DNA of 64,000 bases from Fictibacillus halophilus (GTDB taxonomy: Bacteria; Bacillota; Bacilli; Bacillales; Fictibacillaceae), in assembly GCF_016401385.1 (NCBI RefSeq), contig NZ_JAEACF010000001.1, forward strand, positions 2,976,001 through 3,040,000, in the 5' to 3' direction. A program made the translations under genes and the position numbers. Position 1 is the first letter of the stretch, and the number at the start of each line of letters is the position of its first letter. Below, one piece after another: positions 1 to 8,650 of this stretch. Below the pieces are notes generated by a model. That model made no database searches, was not told the origin of the DNA, and worked only from the letters and a program-made list of their open reading frames with translations.

Positions 1-117
1 AGACCAGGTCAGCCAGAAGAACTTGCACCAGCATATGTTTATTTAGCAAGTGACGATTCTTCGTATGTTTCAGGTCAGATGATTCATATTAATGGTGGAA
101 AAGTAGTTAATGGATAA
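1..117 (+). CDS. Short-chain dehydrogenase/reductase (SDR), C-terminal fragment
   Basis: The window opens inside this gene; 38 codons are visible before TAA. The translated end (PGQPEELAPAYVYLASDDSS, then a YVSGQMIHINGG stretch) is the typical C-terminus of classical SDR oxidoreductases, where PEE(L/I)A..V.FLASD..S is followed by a (I/V)xGxxxxxxGG cap. The catalytic YxxxK and the Rossmann GxxxGxG lie outside the window, so substrate and cofactor cannot be judged. It ends in a hairpin terminator just downstream. Confidence 0.85.
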   Translation, partial: RPGQPEELAPAYVYLASDDSSYVSGQMIHINGGKVVNG

Positions 118-121
118 AATT

Positions 122-150
122 AAGTCGGCGCTAAGTAATAGCGTCGGCTT
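122..150. terminator. Hairpin terminator between convergent genes
   Basis: AAGTCGGCGC and GCGTCGGCTT form a 10-bp stem (two G-U pairs) around a 9-nt loop. It lies between the SDR end (+) and the glycosyltransferase end (-) and could serve both strands. There is no long T tract, so efficiency is uncertain. Confidence 0.6.
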
Positions 151-155
151 ATAAT

Positions 156-1502
156 TTAACTAGCTTTCTCAATCTGATAGACTCTTCCTGTTCTAGTGAC
201 CTTATTCCAATCATGTCTATTAAAAAAGTATAATATTGTGCCTATCATAATAAATAAGAATGTAATGAATCGAAAAATCGCTAAGTCTAGTATTATTGTA
301 TTAACTAACCGGAACTTGTCATAATGGCTAAATTTTTGGCCATGATGATTTGCTATATATACAGCTGTAAGACTGTAAATACCATTTAACATGGTGGAAA
401 TTATGATGTAACTCCATAAAGAATAAATAGTATTTTCTTCATTAACGAAACATAGCATCGCTAACGAAACGATTGTGAAATAAGTGGCTAAAGTGCCTAC
501 TACAAATGCTTCAATTAAAAAGAAAAAAGATAGGCGTTTTGTGAAAACACTTTTTATAAGCGATCCCGCGAATTTAAACACACAATCAATAAAGGCTTTT
601 TGCCAACGAATTCGTTGTTTAAACAAGTCAGACCAGTTTTCTGGACATTCTGTATAACAAACTGCTTCAGGCAAAAACAATACTTTTTTAGATCTGTTTT
701 TTTGGATAAAATATTGTAGACGTAATGTTATATCAATATCCTCTCCTAAGGTTTTTCTATACCCACCGATTGTAAACAATGTCTCCTTGTCAAATACACC
801 AAATGCACCTGAAATAATAGCTAACGCATTTAGTTTTGCCAATGAAGACTTATAGATGTAAAAGCCCTTAAAATATTCAAAAATTTGAAAGCGGATGATA
901 TGCTTTTGTCTGAAAGATAGTCGAAAATTTTCTTTTCTGCCTTGAAGAATATGTACCATTCCCCCAGCTGCTACAACATTTTGATCTTGAAATGCTTGAT
1001 TTATAAGATCTAACGAATCATTCGCAAGTATACTGTCAGCATCTAAAGTAATAATCAATTCTTTTGAAGCGTATTCTATACCTGCATTTAAAGAATCTGC
1101 TTTACCACCGTTTAATTTATCAATGACGTAAACATTAGGAAAAAGCAAAGATTGATAAGTAGATCGAATAGGCATATGCTTTAATCTTTCAGAACCTGTC
1201 ATGTCAATGGGCTGTAAATTAAGAAGGCTATGAAGCTTTTCCATTGTCAGGTCTGTAGAACCGTCATTGATATATATAACTTCTTTATTTTGGTATTCAA
1301 TCCGGTTCATCCCTCTAATCGTTAAATCCAGTATTCTTTCTTCGTTAAAACAAGGAATTAGAATACTTATCCCTTTTTCCTTATAGTTAAATTTATTTAT
1401 ATTCATTTTTCTTTTGTTTAAAAATGGAAGTGAATTACACATGTGAAGTAAAGGTAGGAGCGTACATAAGGCAATAACGATTAAAGTAAGATAGAATATC
1501 AT
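156..1502 (-). CDS. Membrane-bound family 2 glycosyltransferase, cellulose/PgaC synthase-like
   Basis: 448 aa. An N-terminal membrane helix (about 1-25) precedes a GT-A domain (about 45-290) with ILIPCFNEE, DGSTD, GGKADSLNAG, the DxD motif in TLDADS, the GED acid motif in LGEDIDIT and QRIRW (the QxxRW of processive synthases). Three to four membrane helices follow at about 315-440. Length and order match PgaC/IcaA-type enzymes, which polymerise a sugar nucleotide at the inner membrane face and extrude the chain. It starts 3 nt after the GH16 stop, so the two are co-transcribed. The polymer is unknown; the glucanase partner hints at a beta-glucan rather than poly-GlcNAc, but that is inference. 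Confidence 0.85.
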   Translation of the reverse strand: MIFYLTLIVIALCTLLPLLHMCNSLPFLNKRKMNINKFNYKEKGISILIPCFNEERILDLTIRGMNRIEYQNKEVIYINDGSTDLTMEKLHSLLNLQPIDMTGSERLKHMPIRSTYQSLLFPNVYVIDKLNGGKADSLNAGIEYASKELIITLDADSILANDSLDLINQAFQDQNVVAAGGMVHILQGRKENFRLSFRQKHIIRFQIFEYFKGFYIYKSSLAKLNALAIISGAFGVFDKETLFTIGGYRKTLGEDIDITLRLQYFIQKNRSKKVLFLPEAVCYTECPENWSDLFKQRIRWQKAFIDCVFKFAGSLIKSVFTKRLSFFFLIEAFVVGTLATYFTIVSLAMLCFVNEENTIYSLWSYIIISTMLNGIYSLTAVYIANHHGQKFSHYDKFRLVNTIILDLAIFRFITFLFIMIGTILYFFNRHDWNKVTRTGRVYQIEKAS

Positions 1503-1505
1503 AAT

Positions 1506-2336
1506 TTAATCTCCCTGATTAGTAGATTTGTAAATCTTTACATAATCAACGTCCATGCTAGCAGGAAACAGGGTATTTTGATCAGGATTTCCAGGCCAAT
1601 TCCCTCCAACTGCTAAGTTCAAAATAAGGTACATTGGCTCTTGTGGAACTCCGTTTCTATTGGAAAATCGAAGTTCATTATCGATATACCATCTGAGCTC
1701 GTTTTTTTCCCACTCCAAGGTGTATGTATGGTATTTTTTATAATCTTTTAATATAAACTCCTCATAATCACTCGAATAATTATTTCGATTCCCGTAATGA
1801 TTAACCATATAGACTTTTGATGGATCCTGACCGATCGATTCAAAAATATCTATTTCAGGTAAATTTTTTTTGTTATTCGATGGCAATAACCAAATAGCAG
1901 GAAACAACCCTGCCCCTTCTGTGTACTTCAGCCTGATTTCAATTCTTCCATAATGAATATTCAATTTGTCTTTTGTATTAATTTGCCCCGATGTATATTT
2001 ATGTTTTTTGTAATGCTCTTCTTTTGCTACTAGACGTAAATAATCAGATGAAACTTCAACATTTTCCTTTCTATAATATTGAAGTTCATTATTGTAATTG
2101 TTTCCTCTATCAACAACATTCCATATTTTGGGTTTTAATGATTGGAATTCATCCATGTAGATCAATTCCCATTCTCCGGTAGTTGTCTTAAGCAATTCCT
2201 GATTTGTATTTTTAATTAATGTTTGCTGTTTATTTACGGCTGGTGAAGGAATACTCTCTTTCGTTGTATTAAAATTTTTGATATAGAGGATTGTGGTGAT
2301 TAAGATTATTAGAGTTACAAATGAAAATCTTTTCAT
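1506..2336 (-). CDS. Glycoside hydrolase family 16 beta-glucanase, membrane-anchored or secreted
   Basis: 276 aa. Residues 5-20 are a hydrophobic signal or anchor with no clear cleavage site. The GH16 jelly-roll follows, with catalytic EIDIFE at 161-166 (nucleophile E161, assisting D163, acid/base E166), preceded by GAGLFPAIWLLP and followed by HTYTLEWEKNELRWYIDN and LILNLAVGGNWPG, all typical of lichenase/laminarinase-like members. It is the first gene of a two-gene operon with the GT2 synthase, so a role in trimming or releasing the synthesised polysaccharide is plausible. Exact linkage specificity cannot be read from the sequence. Confidence 0.88.
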   Translation of the reverse strand: MKRFSFVTLIILITTILYIKNFNTTKESIPSPAVNKQQTLIKNTNQELLKTTTGEWELIYMDEFQSLKPKIWNVVDRGNNYNNELQYYRKENVEVSSDYLRLVAKEEHYKKHKYTSGQINTKDKLNIHYGRIEIRLKYTEGAGLFPAIWLLPSNNKKNLPEIDIFESIGQDPSKVYMVNHYGNRNNYSSDYEEFILKDYKKYHTYTLEWEKNELRWYIDNELRFSNRNGVPQEPMYLILNLAVGGNWPGNPDQNTLFPASMDVDYVKIYKSTNQGD

Positions 2337-2939
2337 ACCCTACCTCTCTTCTTATACATTCACACTTTTAAACAACTAGGACAGTTTTTTAATGAAATAA
2401 TTAGAAAGTGTATAGTCTGATAGATAATAATGTGTAAATATTAGTCTTTTATAAAATTAATATCTGATTTTAATTTTGAACTCCTCCTTATCAAGACATT
2501 GTCTTATTTCATTTGTTGTTCTTTACTGAGAACATATTTGTTATTATTATAGAACTAAATGTCCGTTTTAAAAAATGCGATACAAGTTGATTTGCGTTCT
2601 TTTTAAAGAACAAAAAGCCAATAATCTGTCTTTTTCTTTAATTTTCACCCAATTTTGTATTTTATACTAAACAATTCGTTCATCTTATAGAACGTTTTAA
2701 TATTTATTGAAGTAAATTGTCAAACAAGGTTTTTTAAAAAAGTATGTGAGGAATGGCCCTTAGAAATTGAAAATAATGCTTTAGATTTTGTAGTTCTTCA
2801 AGGAGAAAGTTTATACCTTATTAAAATATTGGTGATATTGTCCATCTGAAGTGGATAAATAGGGGTGGTGTATTTTTAAGGGGTCAGACCCGGGTCTGAC
2901 CCCTTATGGTGGTAAAATTATACTGGGATTCTAATATAA
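2337..2939. other. AT-rich intergenic region, no gene seen
   Basis: About 600 nt between two divergent transcription units, mostly AT-rich. It must hold the promoter of the GH16/GT2 operon, but I could not pick a convincing -35/-10 pair. The only clear structure is the palindromic repeat listed separately near its right end. Confidence 0.5.
2880..2903. repeat. REP-like palindrome, two copies fused head to head
   Basis: GGGGTCAGACCC is joined directly to GGGTCTGACCCC, giving a 24-bp perfect palindrome. Each half is one copy of the GGGGTCAGACCCC family found at ten sites in the window. This is the only fused copy. It sits about 37 nt upstream of the ECF promoter. Confidence 0.85.
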
Positions 2940-2966
2940 TGAAACCTGTGTTACGATTGCTTCGTC
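2940..2966 (+). promoter_or_regulatory. ECF-type promoter, probable autoregulation site
   Basis: TGAAAC (2940-2945), a 17-nt spacer, then CGTC (2963-2966). The TGAAAC -35 followed by CGT at -10 is the recognition pattern of the SigW/SigX/SigV/SigM ECF group. It lies 38 nt upstream of an ECF sigma gene, so self-regulation is the simple reading. Confidence 0.7.
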
Positions 2967-3004
2967 TTACTTTCGGATGCGCATCATAAGGAGGGCTAGC
3001 TTTC

Positions 3005-3562
3005 GTGAAGAATGAGGAGTTAGGGGAATTTATAAGTATTGATGGTATGAGCAATGACGATGCTATCATCTACTTAATGAGAAGATATGGAGAAGAAATA
3101 AAGCGTCTTGTTTATACATTCGTAAAGAACTGGCAGCAAGCTGAAGATATTACACAAGACGTTTTTGTAACGCTATATACAAAACTGGATACATTTCGTG
3201 GAGATTCGGCTATCAGAAGCTGGATCTATTCTATCGCAATAAACCGTTCTAAAGACTTTCTAAAAAGTTGGAGCTACCGTAAGCTCGCCTTTACAGATAA
3301 GTTTTCAAACGATCAAAAAGACACTGCTTATTCTGCAGAAGATGGGTTTATCAACATGAGTGAAGATAAATTGCTTTATGAAGCTGTCCTTTCACTTCAA
3401 ATTAAATATCGTGAAGTGATCTTGTTACACTACTATAAAGAATTTTCCATTCGTGAGATTTGTGATCTTCTGTCTATGAATGAATCAACTGTCAAAACAC
3501 GCTTAAGCCGCGCGCGAAAATTGCTGCAGCAAAAATATGTAGAACTAGGGGGTGAGCGATAA
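3005..3562 (+). CDS. ECF-family RNA polymerase sigma factor
   Basis: 185 aa with a GTG start, fixed by AAGGAGGG at 2988-2995 nine nt upstream. Region 2 covers about 22-95 (YGEEIKRLVYTFVKNWQQAEDITQDVFVTLY, with RSWIYSIAINRSKDFLKS for -10 recognition). Region 4 covers about 125-180 (YREVILLHYYKEFSIREICDLLSMNESTVKTRLSRARKLL, a helix-turn-helix for -35 binding). Length and order fit ECF sigma factors. Its stop overlaps the next start (TAATG), so it is translationally coupled to a membrane protein that probably restrains it. An ECF-type promoter stands just upstream. Confidence 0.93.
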   Translation: MKNEELGEFISIDGMSNDDAIIYLMRRYGEEIKRLVYTFVKNWQQAEDITQDVFVTLYTKLDTFRGDSAIRSWIYSIAINRSKDFLKSWSYRKLAFTDKFSNDQKDTAYSAEDGFINMSEDKLLYEAVLSLQIKYREVILLHYYKEFSIREICDLLSMNESTVKTRLSRARKLLQQKYVELGGER

Positions 3563-4866
3563 TGGGACTAGAGAACCGAACAAAAAATCTCCACCGGACA
3601 ATGGACAAGGAAATATCGCGAACACCTGTCTTTACGAAACAAGATGAAGACAATATTTTAGCAACTATTAAACAGGCAACACCAGATAAGGTAGTTCAAC
3701 TTAAACGCAAAAAGAGCAGTATTGTTCCTCGCCTGCTAACCGCTGCCCTATTTGCTGGAATCATCTTCGCCTCTTACACGATGATTGATAGCTACCTAAC
3801 ACCTGATACGGCTACAGAGATAAAAAAGCCGGAGGTTAAGTATGCTCAGGAATTGACGCAAGCATCTAGTAAACTGACATATGAAGCTGCCACTCAAAAG
3901 CTAACGCTAGAAGGAACCGTTAAAAATGCTACACCTTACACCAGTGAACCGTTTAAAGCACGCGTAAAGATTTTAAAAGAAGATGTGGCTGATTCTCTTG
4001 AATCCAAGACCTTAGCACTTGAGGATGAATCAACGAACCATATCCTTCGCCCAGATGAATCGTACTCTTTCAGTAAAGTTATCACGCTAGATATGGATAT
4101 TGTGGATGAAAATACGTTCAAAGATGCGTTTGAGGTTGAGTTGTATACGAAGGATAAGACGTTAACATCTTTTGTAATAAATAAAATTGAGTTCATAAAT
4201 ACTCCAAACGAAGGTTCTGCAGAAACAATTGTGGAGGAACGAAAACCAAACGGTAAACCTACTGAAGAACAAACAAAAGAACCTGTAACGGCTACAAATC
4301 CTAAAGTAGATGCGGATCAAAAACAAGAACAAACTGCAGTTACAGACGACAAACCGAAAGAACCAACGCTCGCAGAGTTAGAACAAAAGTACGGAAAAAA
4401 GAAGACACCTTTTAGAAATGTACCTGTGGAAAGCCGTAATCAAGCAAGTCAATTCTTTTTAAATGGAATAACACTCGGAATGACGAAAGAAGAAACGTTA
4501 AATATATTAGGACCATACGATCAATACAAAAGTGAAGAAGAACTTACAGAATCATGGGCAGTATGGAATATGGTAACCGCCGATAAAAATTCAATTGAAA
4601 ACGCCTCTGAGTTTTCAATCACATATTCTGTTAATCAAAAGGTCGACTATATCAGTTTCTTTACCCTTCATAATTCGTTTGTTGAGGAATGGGAAAAAAC
4701 ATTAGGTGAACCTTATCATCGTACCGAGTATGGAGAAACCTTTTACTATTTTGAAGATACGAAACAGATGTTATGTCTTGATGCGGTCTACGAGGGATTC
4801 AAACACTACGATGTTAGGTTATGGAAGACCGATCATCCAGAAGAATATAAAAATGCTGTAGAATAA
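3562..4866 (+). CDS. Membrane-anchored partner of the ECF sigma factor, putative anti-sigma factor
   Basis: 434 aa, overlapping the sigma gene by one base. Residues 1-50 are cytosolic and basic, one membrane helix lies near 55-75 (RLLTAALFAGIIFASYTMI), and the rest should be outside. An extracellular beta-rich region (80-215) is followed by an acidic, low-complexity linker (about 220-280) and a C-terminal domain with ITLGMTKEETLNILGPYDQY, a pattern resembling SmpA/BamE- or DUF4309-like modules. No zinc-binding HxxxCxxC anti-sigma motif is seen. Gene order and topology support an anti-sigma role; sequence alone does not prove it. Confidence 0.7.
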   Translation: MGLENRTKNLHRTMDKEISRTPVFTKQDEDNILATIKQATPDKVVQLKRKKSSIVPRLLTAALFAGIIFASYTMIDSYLTPDTATEIKKPEVKYAQELTQASSKLTYEAATQKLTLEGTVKNATPYTSEPFKARVKILKEDVADSLESKTLALEDESTNHILRPDESYSFSKVITLDMDIVDENTFKDAFEVELYTKDKTLTSFVINKIEFINTPNEGSAETIVEERKPNGKPTEEQTKEPVTATNPKVDADQKQEQTAVTDDKPKEPTLAELEQKYGKKKTPFRNVPVESRNQASQFFLNGITLGMTKEETLNILGPYDQYKSEEELTESWAVWNMVTADKNSIENASEFSITYSVNQKVDYISFFTLHNSFVEEWEKTLGEPYHRTEYGETFYYFEDTKQMLCLDAVYEGFKHYDVRLWKTDHPEEYKNAVE

Positions 4867-4874
4867 AGTTCACA

Positions 4875-4912
4875 CAAGCCAGTTCTCATATGGGGTACTG
4901 GCTTGTTTTTTG
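4875..4912 (+). terminator. Rho-independent terminator after the sigma/anti-sigma operon
   Basis: CAAGCCAGT and ACTGGCTTG form a 9-bp stem with a 13-nt loop, followed by a run of T. Confidence 0.85.
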
Positions 4913-4960
4913 TAACTAACCCTTTTCTCCCCACGTCTACGTAGTAAGGAGGCGTTTTTT

Positions 4961-5398
4961 ATGATAAGAAGACATTTACCCATAAGTGTTATCATCGTTC
5001 TTTTATTAACACTTTTCATCCCTTCCAATAGCCTCTTAGCTACAAAATGGGTACATCAATTCGTGGTATGGGAAGGGTATGTTTACACTTTAGAAGATGA
5101 GATCATTACCGATGTAAGAGAAAAGATTGGAGAAGTGACGGCATACTCCGATATGAACCAACTTCCAGGTAACTTTTCTAACGTTTTTCAAAAAGGCACA
5201 CCCTATTATTCAATTAAAGAAATAGATACAAATGAATCTATTGCGATTAAAGTAGGAAAAGATAGGTATCAAATAGCCGATAGAGAAAGTGAGTATTTGG
5301 TGAGGGATACTGAAGGAAGTTCCGCTAACGAGTATTATGATTCAAGTTTCACTAAGCATCTTTTAGCTTTCTTTGATAACTTGTTAAAATGGTTTTAA
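4961..5398 (+). CDS. Uncharacterised exported protein
   Basis: 145 aa. TAAGGAGGCG at 4945-4954 fixes the start. A hydrophobic signal or anchor spans residues 7-25 (ISVIIVLLLTLFIPSNSLL), with no lipobox. The rest is a small soluble domain (VWEGYVYTLEDEIITDVREKIGEVTAYSD) with a hydrophobic tail (LLAFFDNLLKWF). It lies between the sigma operon terminator and another exported protein 29 nt downstream, which suggests a two-gene unit. I recognise no family, so no function is assigned. Confidence 0.65.
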   Translation: MIRRHLPISVIIVLLLTLFIPSNSLLATKWVHQFVVWEGYVYTLEDEIITDVREKIGEVTAYSDMNQLPGNFSNVFQKGTPYYSIKEIDTNESIAIKVGKDRYQIADRESEYLVRDTEGSSANEYYDSSFTKHLLAFFDNLLKWF

Positions 5399-5427
5399 GA
5401 TAAGTAAACGATAACAGAGGATGTAGC

Positions 5428-6387
5428 ATGATGAAGAAAACAATTATTTTTGTTACTTGTGCAGTAATAAGTGTATTGTTGCTATATTTTAATTTAAAAG
5501 TTGAAAGCAACGATGATGTTGTTAAGGACTACATGAAGAAGAAACATGGCGTGACAATTCAAATTAATGAAAAAATTGAAGAAACTCCCATGGTAAGTTC
5601 AGAAATCGTATACATAGCTTCACCGGTAGATCAGAGTGATTTACGATTTAGCGTGACAGTAAATCCTGATTCTGATCCGACTGAAATAATAGATACCTAT
5701 AATCAAGCTGTTCAAACCTATCAAGAGTATCAAAAACTTAAAACAGTAATCCCTGACATAAAGAAACTAGGATTCAATGGTGATTTTAAGCCAGATCCAC
5801 TTCGTTTCGAAAGTAAACAAGTGAATGGAAAATGGCAGAACTATATAAAATTGCCTTTGCAGATGGATTCTCGTTTAGATGTTGCTTTTTTTGAAGAAAA
5901 AGAGCTAGATCGTTTTATAAAGCTCATACAAATCATTCAAGACAGCGGTGCTTCTATTCAGCAGGTAACAGTCGATGACGGCGGTGACAAGTATGAGAGT
6001 AAAAGGTTTCTGATGAAAATGGATCAATTAAAAGGAATCTCATCTAGAGAAGCGTTTCTTACACAGCTTAAAACGATGAATTGGGAGTTAGCGAGTTTCT
6101 ATAGCAATAAAAAATGGGAGAAAGAAGCAAAGAAGATTGAAAATGAGCGCTTTTCATTTGGAAGCAAATATGATGACTATTGGTACAACTGCCAAACGAC
6201 TAATGACAGAGGAGAATGTACTTCTATTATCGTTCCTATTACGTATCAAAAAGACGGACTAAATCAACGTAATTTATATCTTAAAGAAGATTTAGATGCA
6301 ATCTTTTTCTTTTTCGACCATATCATGAAACCAAAACCTAACGTAGAATATATCCTACTTGAACCTGATAATCCAAACCCTATTTGA
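5428..6387 (+). CDS. Uncharacterised membrane-anchored protein
   Basis: 319 aa. One N-terminal membrane helix (about 5-22) is followed by a charged extracytoplasmic region starting VVKDYMKKKHGVTIQINEKIEE and rich in Lys and Asp. GAGGATG precedes the start. It is probably co-transcribed with the upstream exported protein. Reading on in frame past its TGA gives 22 more sense codons to a TAG at 6456 (FTQADRHKYKTTDALIKGLF and so on), so the protein may have been shortened. No family recognised. Confidence 0.65.
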   Translation: MMKKTIIFVTCAVISVLLLYFNLKVESNDDVVKDYMKKKHGVTIQINEKIEETPMVSSEIVYIASPVDQSDLRFSVTVNPDSDPTEIIDTYNQAVQTYQEYQKLKTVIPDIKKLGFNGDFKPDPLRFESKQVNGKWQNYIKLPLQMDSRLDVAFFEEKELDRFIKLIQIIQDSGASIQQVTVDDGGDKYESKRFLMKMDQLKGISSREAFLTQLKTMNWELASFYSNKKWEKEAKKIENERFSFGSKYDDYWYNCQTTNDRGECTSIIVPITYQKDGLNQRNLYLKEDLDAIFFFFDHIMKPKPNVEYILLEPDNPNPI

Positions 6388-6466
6388 TTTACACAAGCAG
6401 ATCGCCACAAATATAAAACGACAGATGCTTTAATTAAAGGGTTATTTAAAAAATAGTATCAACCTT

Positions 6467-6491
6467 GCTGCTTTTTTAAGCAGCTTTTTTC
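6467..6491 (+). terminator. Rho-independent terminator
   Basis: GCTGCTT and AAGCAGC form a 7-bp stem with a short T loop, followed by a run of six T. Confidence 0.8.
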
Positions 6492-6568
6492 TTTCCAGAA
6501 GGGGAAAACTGAAAAATGTCGAATACTATCCTTGCATCTAATCAAGAAAAAAAAGGATGATACATAAC

Positions 6569-7093
6569 ATGTTTTTTGTCCAAATGTCTGGTTTTCCAGG
6601 CTCAGGTAAATCTACACTGGCGCGCGAGATCGCAAAAGAAACAGGAGCTATCATTATTGACCACGACATTGTGAAATCGGCTTTATTGCAATCTGTAGAG
6701 GGAACGCCAATTGATGCAAAGTCTACTGGTGCGATCGGCTACCATATCGATTGGTCTCTCATTGATTTCTTGTTATCACAAGGAAGATCTGTTATTTTTG
6801 ACAGTCCCTGTTTATATGACGAGATGATTGAAAAAGGAACTCATCTAGCGAAGAAGCATCACGTTACATATAAGTATGTGGAATGCTACCTCAATAATCG
6901 TAACGAAATAAATAATAGACTAAAGAATCGTGACCGAATGATCAGCCAAATTAAAGAGATCACCTCTGAAGAAGCTTTTCAATATACGATAAAAAACAGT
7001 AAAAAGCCTATGGGTCTCAAATGTTTAGTCGTGGATACTTCAGAGCATTTAGAGAGTTATGTTCCGAACGTGCTCAATTATATTGGTGAATAA
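6569..7093 (+). CDS. P-loop kinase-like ATPase (AAA_33/zeta-like small kinase fold)
   Basis: About 174 aa from the ATG at 6569, chosen because AAAAGGA (6551-6557) is better spaced to it than to the ATG at 6557. A Walker A GFPGSGKST lies near the N-terminus, then IIIDHDIVKSALL (substrate-side Asp), VIFDSPC (Walker B-like) and a C-terminal RLKNRDRM lid with arginines. This matches small nucleoside/antibiotic-type kinases such as chloramphenicol phosphotransferase-like and YjjK/zeta-related P-loop proteins. The substrate is unknown. It is monocistronic, with terminators on both sides. Confidence 0.75.
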   Translation: MFFVQMSGFPGSGKSTLAREIAKETGAIIIDHDIVKSALLQSVEGTPIDAKSTGAIGYHIDWSLIDFLLSQGRSVIFDSPCLYDEMIEKGTHLAKKHHVTYKYVECYLNNRNEINNRLKNRDRMISQIKEITSEEAFQYTIKNSKKPMGLKCLVVDTSEHLESYVPNVLNYIGE

Positions 7094-7111
7094 TATTTAC
7101 ATATTCATAAC

Positions 7112-7142
7112 AAAAAAAGGACTACATCGTATGTCCTTTTTT
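7112..7142. terminator. Bidirectional terminator
   Basis: AAAAAAGGAC and GTCCTTTTTT flank a short imperfect stem. It lies between the converging kinase and YesL genes, with T runs on both strands. Confidence 0.8.
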
Positions 7143-7143
7143 C

Positions 7144-7743
7144 TCATGTATTTTGCACCATCTTTGTTGTCTTTAACACCCATAAAAGCGTCAGACTCAT
7201 CCCAAAACAGAGCAGTATATCTATTCGAACATAATAGATGCCAATAAGGAGCATCAACCCTAAACATGTTAATAACGTTCTTCCCCACTGTTGCATTCCG
7301 ATACTCAATCCTAACTTCAGAGCAAACCTTAAACCAACGTCTGGTTCACTATAAATGGGAAGTACGTATAACAATAAAACGAGTAGTGCTAAGCAAACAC
7401 TCATCAGAAAACCTAATCCTATACTTGCAATCATAGGACTTTGATCCACAAAGAAAAAAAAATCCATGTAAGCCACGAGCCCGAAGATCAGAAACGCTGC
7501 GTTCAATCCTTGAGACTTTTTAAGATGCACCATATAAACCTTTCCATAAGATTTTATGGACCGAACTTGCGTTTTTTGATAAAGCCAGTTTTTCAAAATA
7601 TAGATGACTGTTAACGTTGCGGGTAGCCATCCAAATATCCCTAATCCAATTACCGTTAAAACCACCCACAATAGATTGAGTACTAACAATCTCACAAACC
7701 AATCGGCAAAAACGTATACGTATGACATTAATCTTGAGAGCAC
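7144..7743 (-). CDS. YesL-family (DUF624) membrane protein
   Basis: 199 aa with about five membrane helices. The N-terminal FADWFVRLLVLNLLWVVLTVIGLGIFGWLPATLTVIYI is the hallmark of DUF624/YesL. Members sit beside sugar ABC transporters and polysaccharide-degrading enzymes in Bacillus and Paenibacillus. Their biochemical role is unknown. It follows the isomerase gene by 5 nt, and it is the last gene of the carbohydrate locus before the terminator. Confidence 0.85.
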   Translation of the reverse strand: MLSRLMSYVYVFADWFVRLLVLNLLWVVLTVIGLGIFGWLPATLTVIYILKNWLYQKTQVRSIKSYGKVYMVHLKKSQGLNAAFLIFGLVAYMDFFFFVDQSPMIASIGLGFLMSVCLALLVLLLYVLPIYSEPDVGLRFALKLGLSIGMQQWGRTLLTCLGLMLLIGIYYVRIDILLCFGMSLTLLWVLKTTKMVQNT

Positions 7744-7748
7744 GTCAT

Positions 7749-8606
7749 TTACTCCTCTGCTGAAACTTTATCCAACTTACTTAATAGATTCTTTACGTAA
7801 TCATAATCTTGCTGAACTCTTTTAAACGGTGGAAATGGTGCATGACACTCTAATGTTATCCAACCCTTATATTTCTGATCAACCAAAGCTTGAAAGACCA
7901 GGTTATGATCCACTTCGCCGCTCTCTAACATAGACTGAACAAAATACTCTGTGCCTCTAATCGTTTCGCTTGCAAAACTGCCTGGCTCTCCTAGTTTATC
8001 TGTTCGCTTCTCACCTTTTGCGTGAACATAGTATAGGCGGTCACCAAGTTTTTTTATAGATTCTGCTCCGTAATCTACCCAGGAGATGAACATGTTGCCT
8101 GCATCATGAACAAAACCTACGTTATCCATAGAGAGATAGCTTAATAACTTAAGTGCATCATCAGCACTCTCTACCAATGTTCCGTTACTCATCTCGATCA
8201 CGATTTTCTTATTCACTAACTTCGCTTTATACGCACACTGATTCACCCACCGGGCTGTCTCATGATAATCTTCATCGCTCGCTAAGAAAGCATTCGGCCC
8301 ACCTACTTGCACCCTGATATAAGTTGAATTCAAGTGGACGGCAGCTTCTAGTATATGATCAAATTCTTTCTGTTCACTATCATTTCCTCTTTTTGCACCC
8401 ATATATCCTGATAGCAAAGGAATTTCAAGCTCTAACTCCTGGGCGATGCTCGCTATCTTACAATACTCTTTTTCCGTCCACTCCATCTGAAAGTGAGGCG
8501 GTCGGCAGTTGATCTCTAAGCCGTCCAGACCTATTTGTTTGACCATCTGTAACGTCTTTTCTAACGAATAATCCCAAAATATTTTACTAGACGCTGCAAA
8601 CTTCAT
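7749..8606 (-). CDS. Sugar phosphate isomerase/epimerase (xylose isomerase-like TIM barrel)
   Basis: 285 aa from MKFAASSKIFWDYSLEK. This ATG has GAGGGTGA eight nt upstream, so a longer start is rejected. The fold motifs LDGLEINCRPP, VQVGGPNAF, IVIEMSNGTL, VGFVHDAGNMF (metal-binding His/Asp), YYVHAKGEKR and WITLECH match the AP-endonuclease-2/xylose-isomerase-like superfamily, which interconverts ketoses and aldoses or epimerises sugars using divalent metal. It belongs to the carbohydrate locus, and its substrate is presumably a product of the lyase. No confident assignment to a named enzyme. Confidence 0.85.
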   Translation of the reverse strand: MKFAASSKIFWDYSLEKTLQMVKQIGLDGLEINCRPPHFQMEWTEKEYCKIASIAQELELEIPLLSGYMGAKRGNDSEQKEFDHILEAAVHLNSTYIRVQVGGPNAFLASDEDYHETARWVNQCAYKAKLVNKKIVIEMSNGTLVESADDALKLLSYLSMDNVGFVHDAGNMFISWVDYGAESIKKLGDRLYYVHAKGEKRTDKLGEPGSFASETIRGTEYFVQSMLESGEVDHNLVFQALVDQKYKGWITLECHAPFPPFKRVQQDYDYVKNLLSKLDKVSAEE

Positions 8607-8650
8607 ACGATCACCCTCTTTTTTTCTTTGTTTTTCATGGTGAGATACCA

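Noticed and set aside
2880-2903. Operator of a nearby regulator
   Set aside because: The same palindrome occurs at ten unrelated places, so it is a dispersed repeat.
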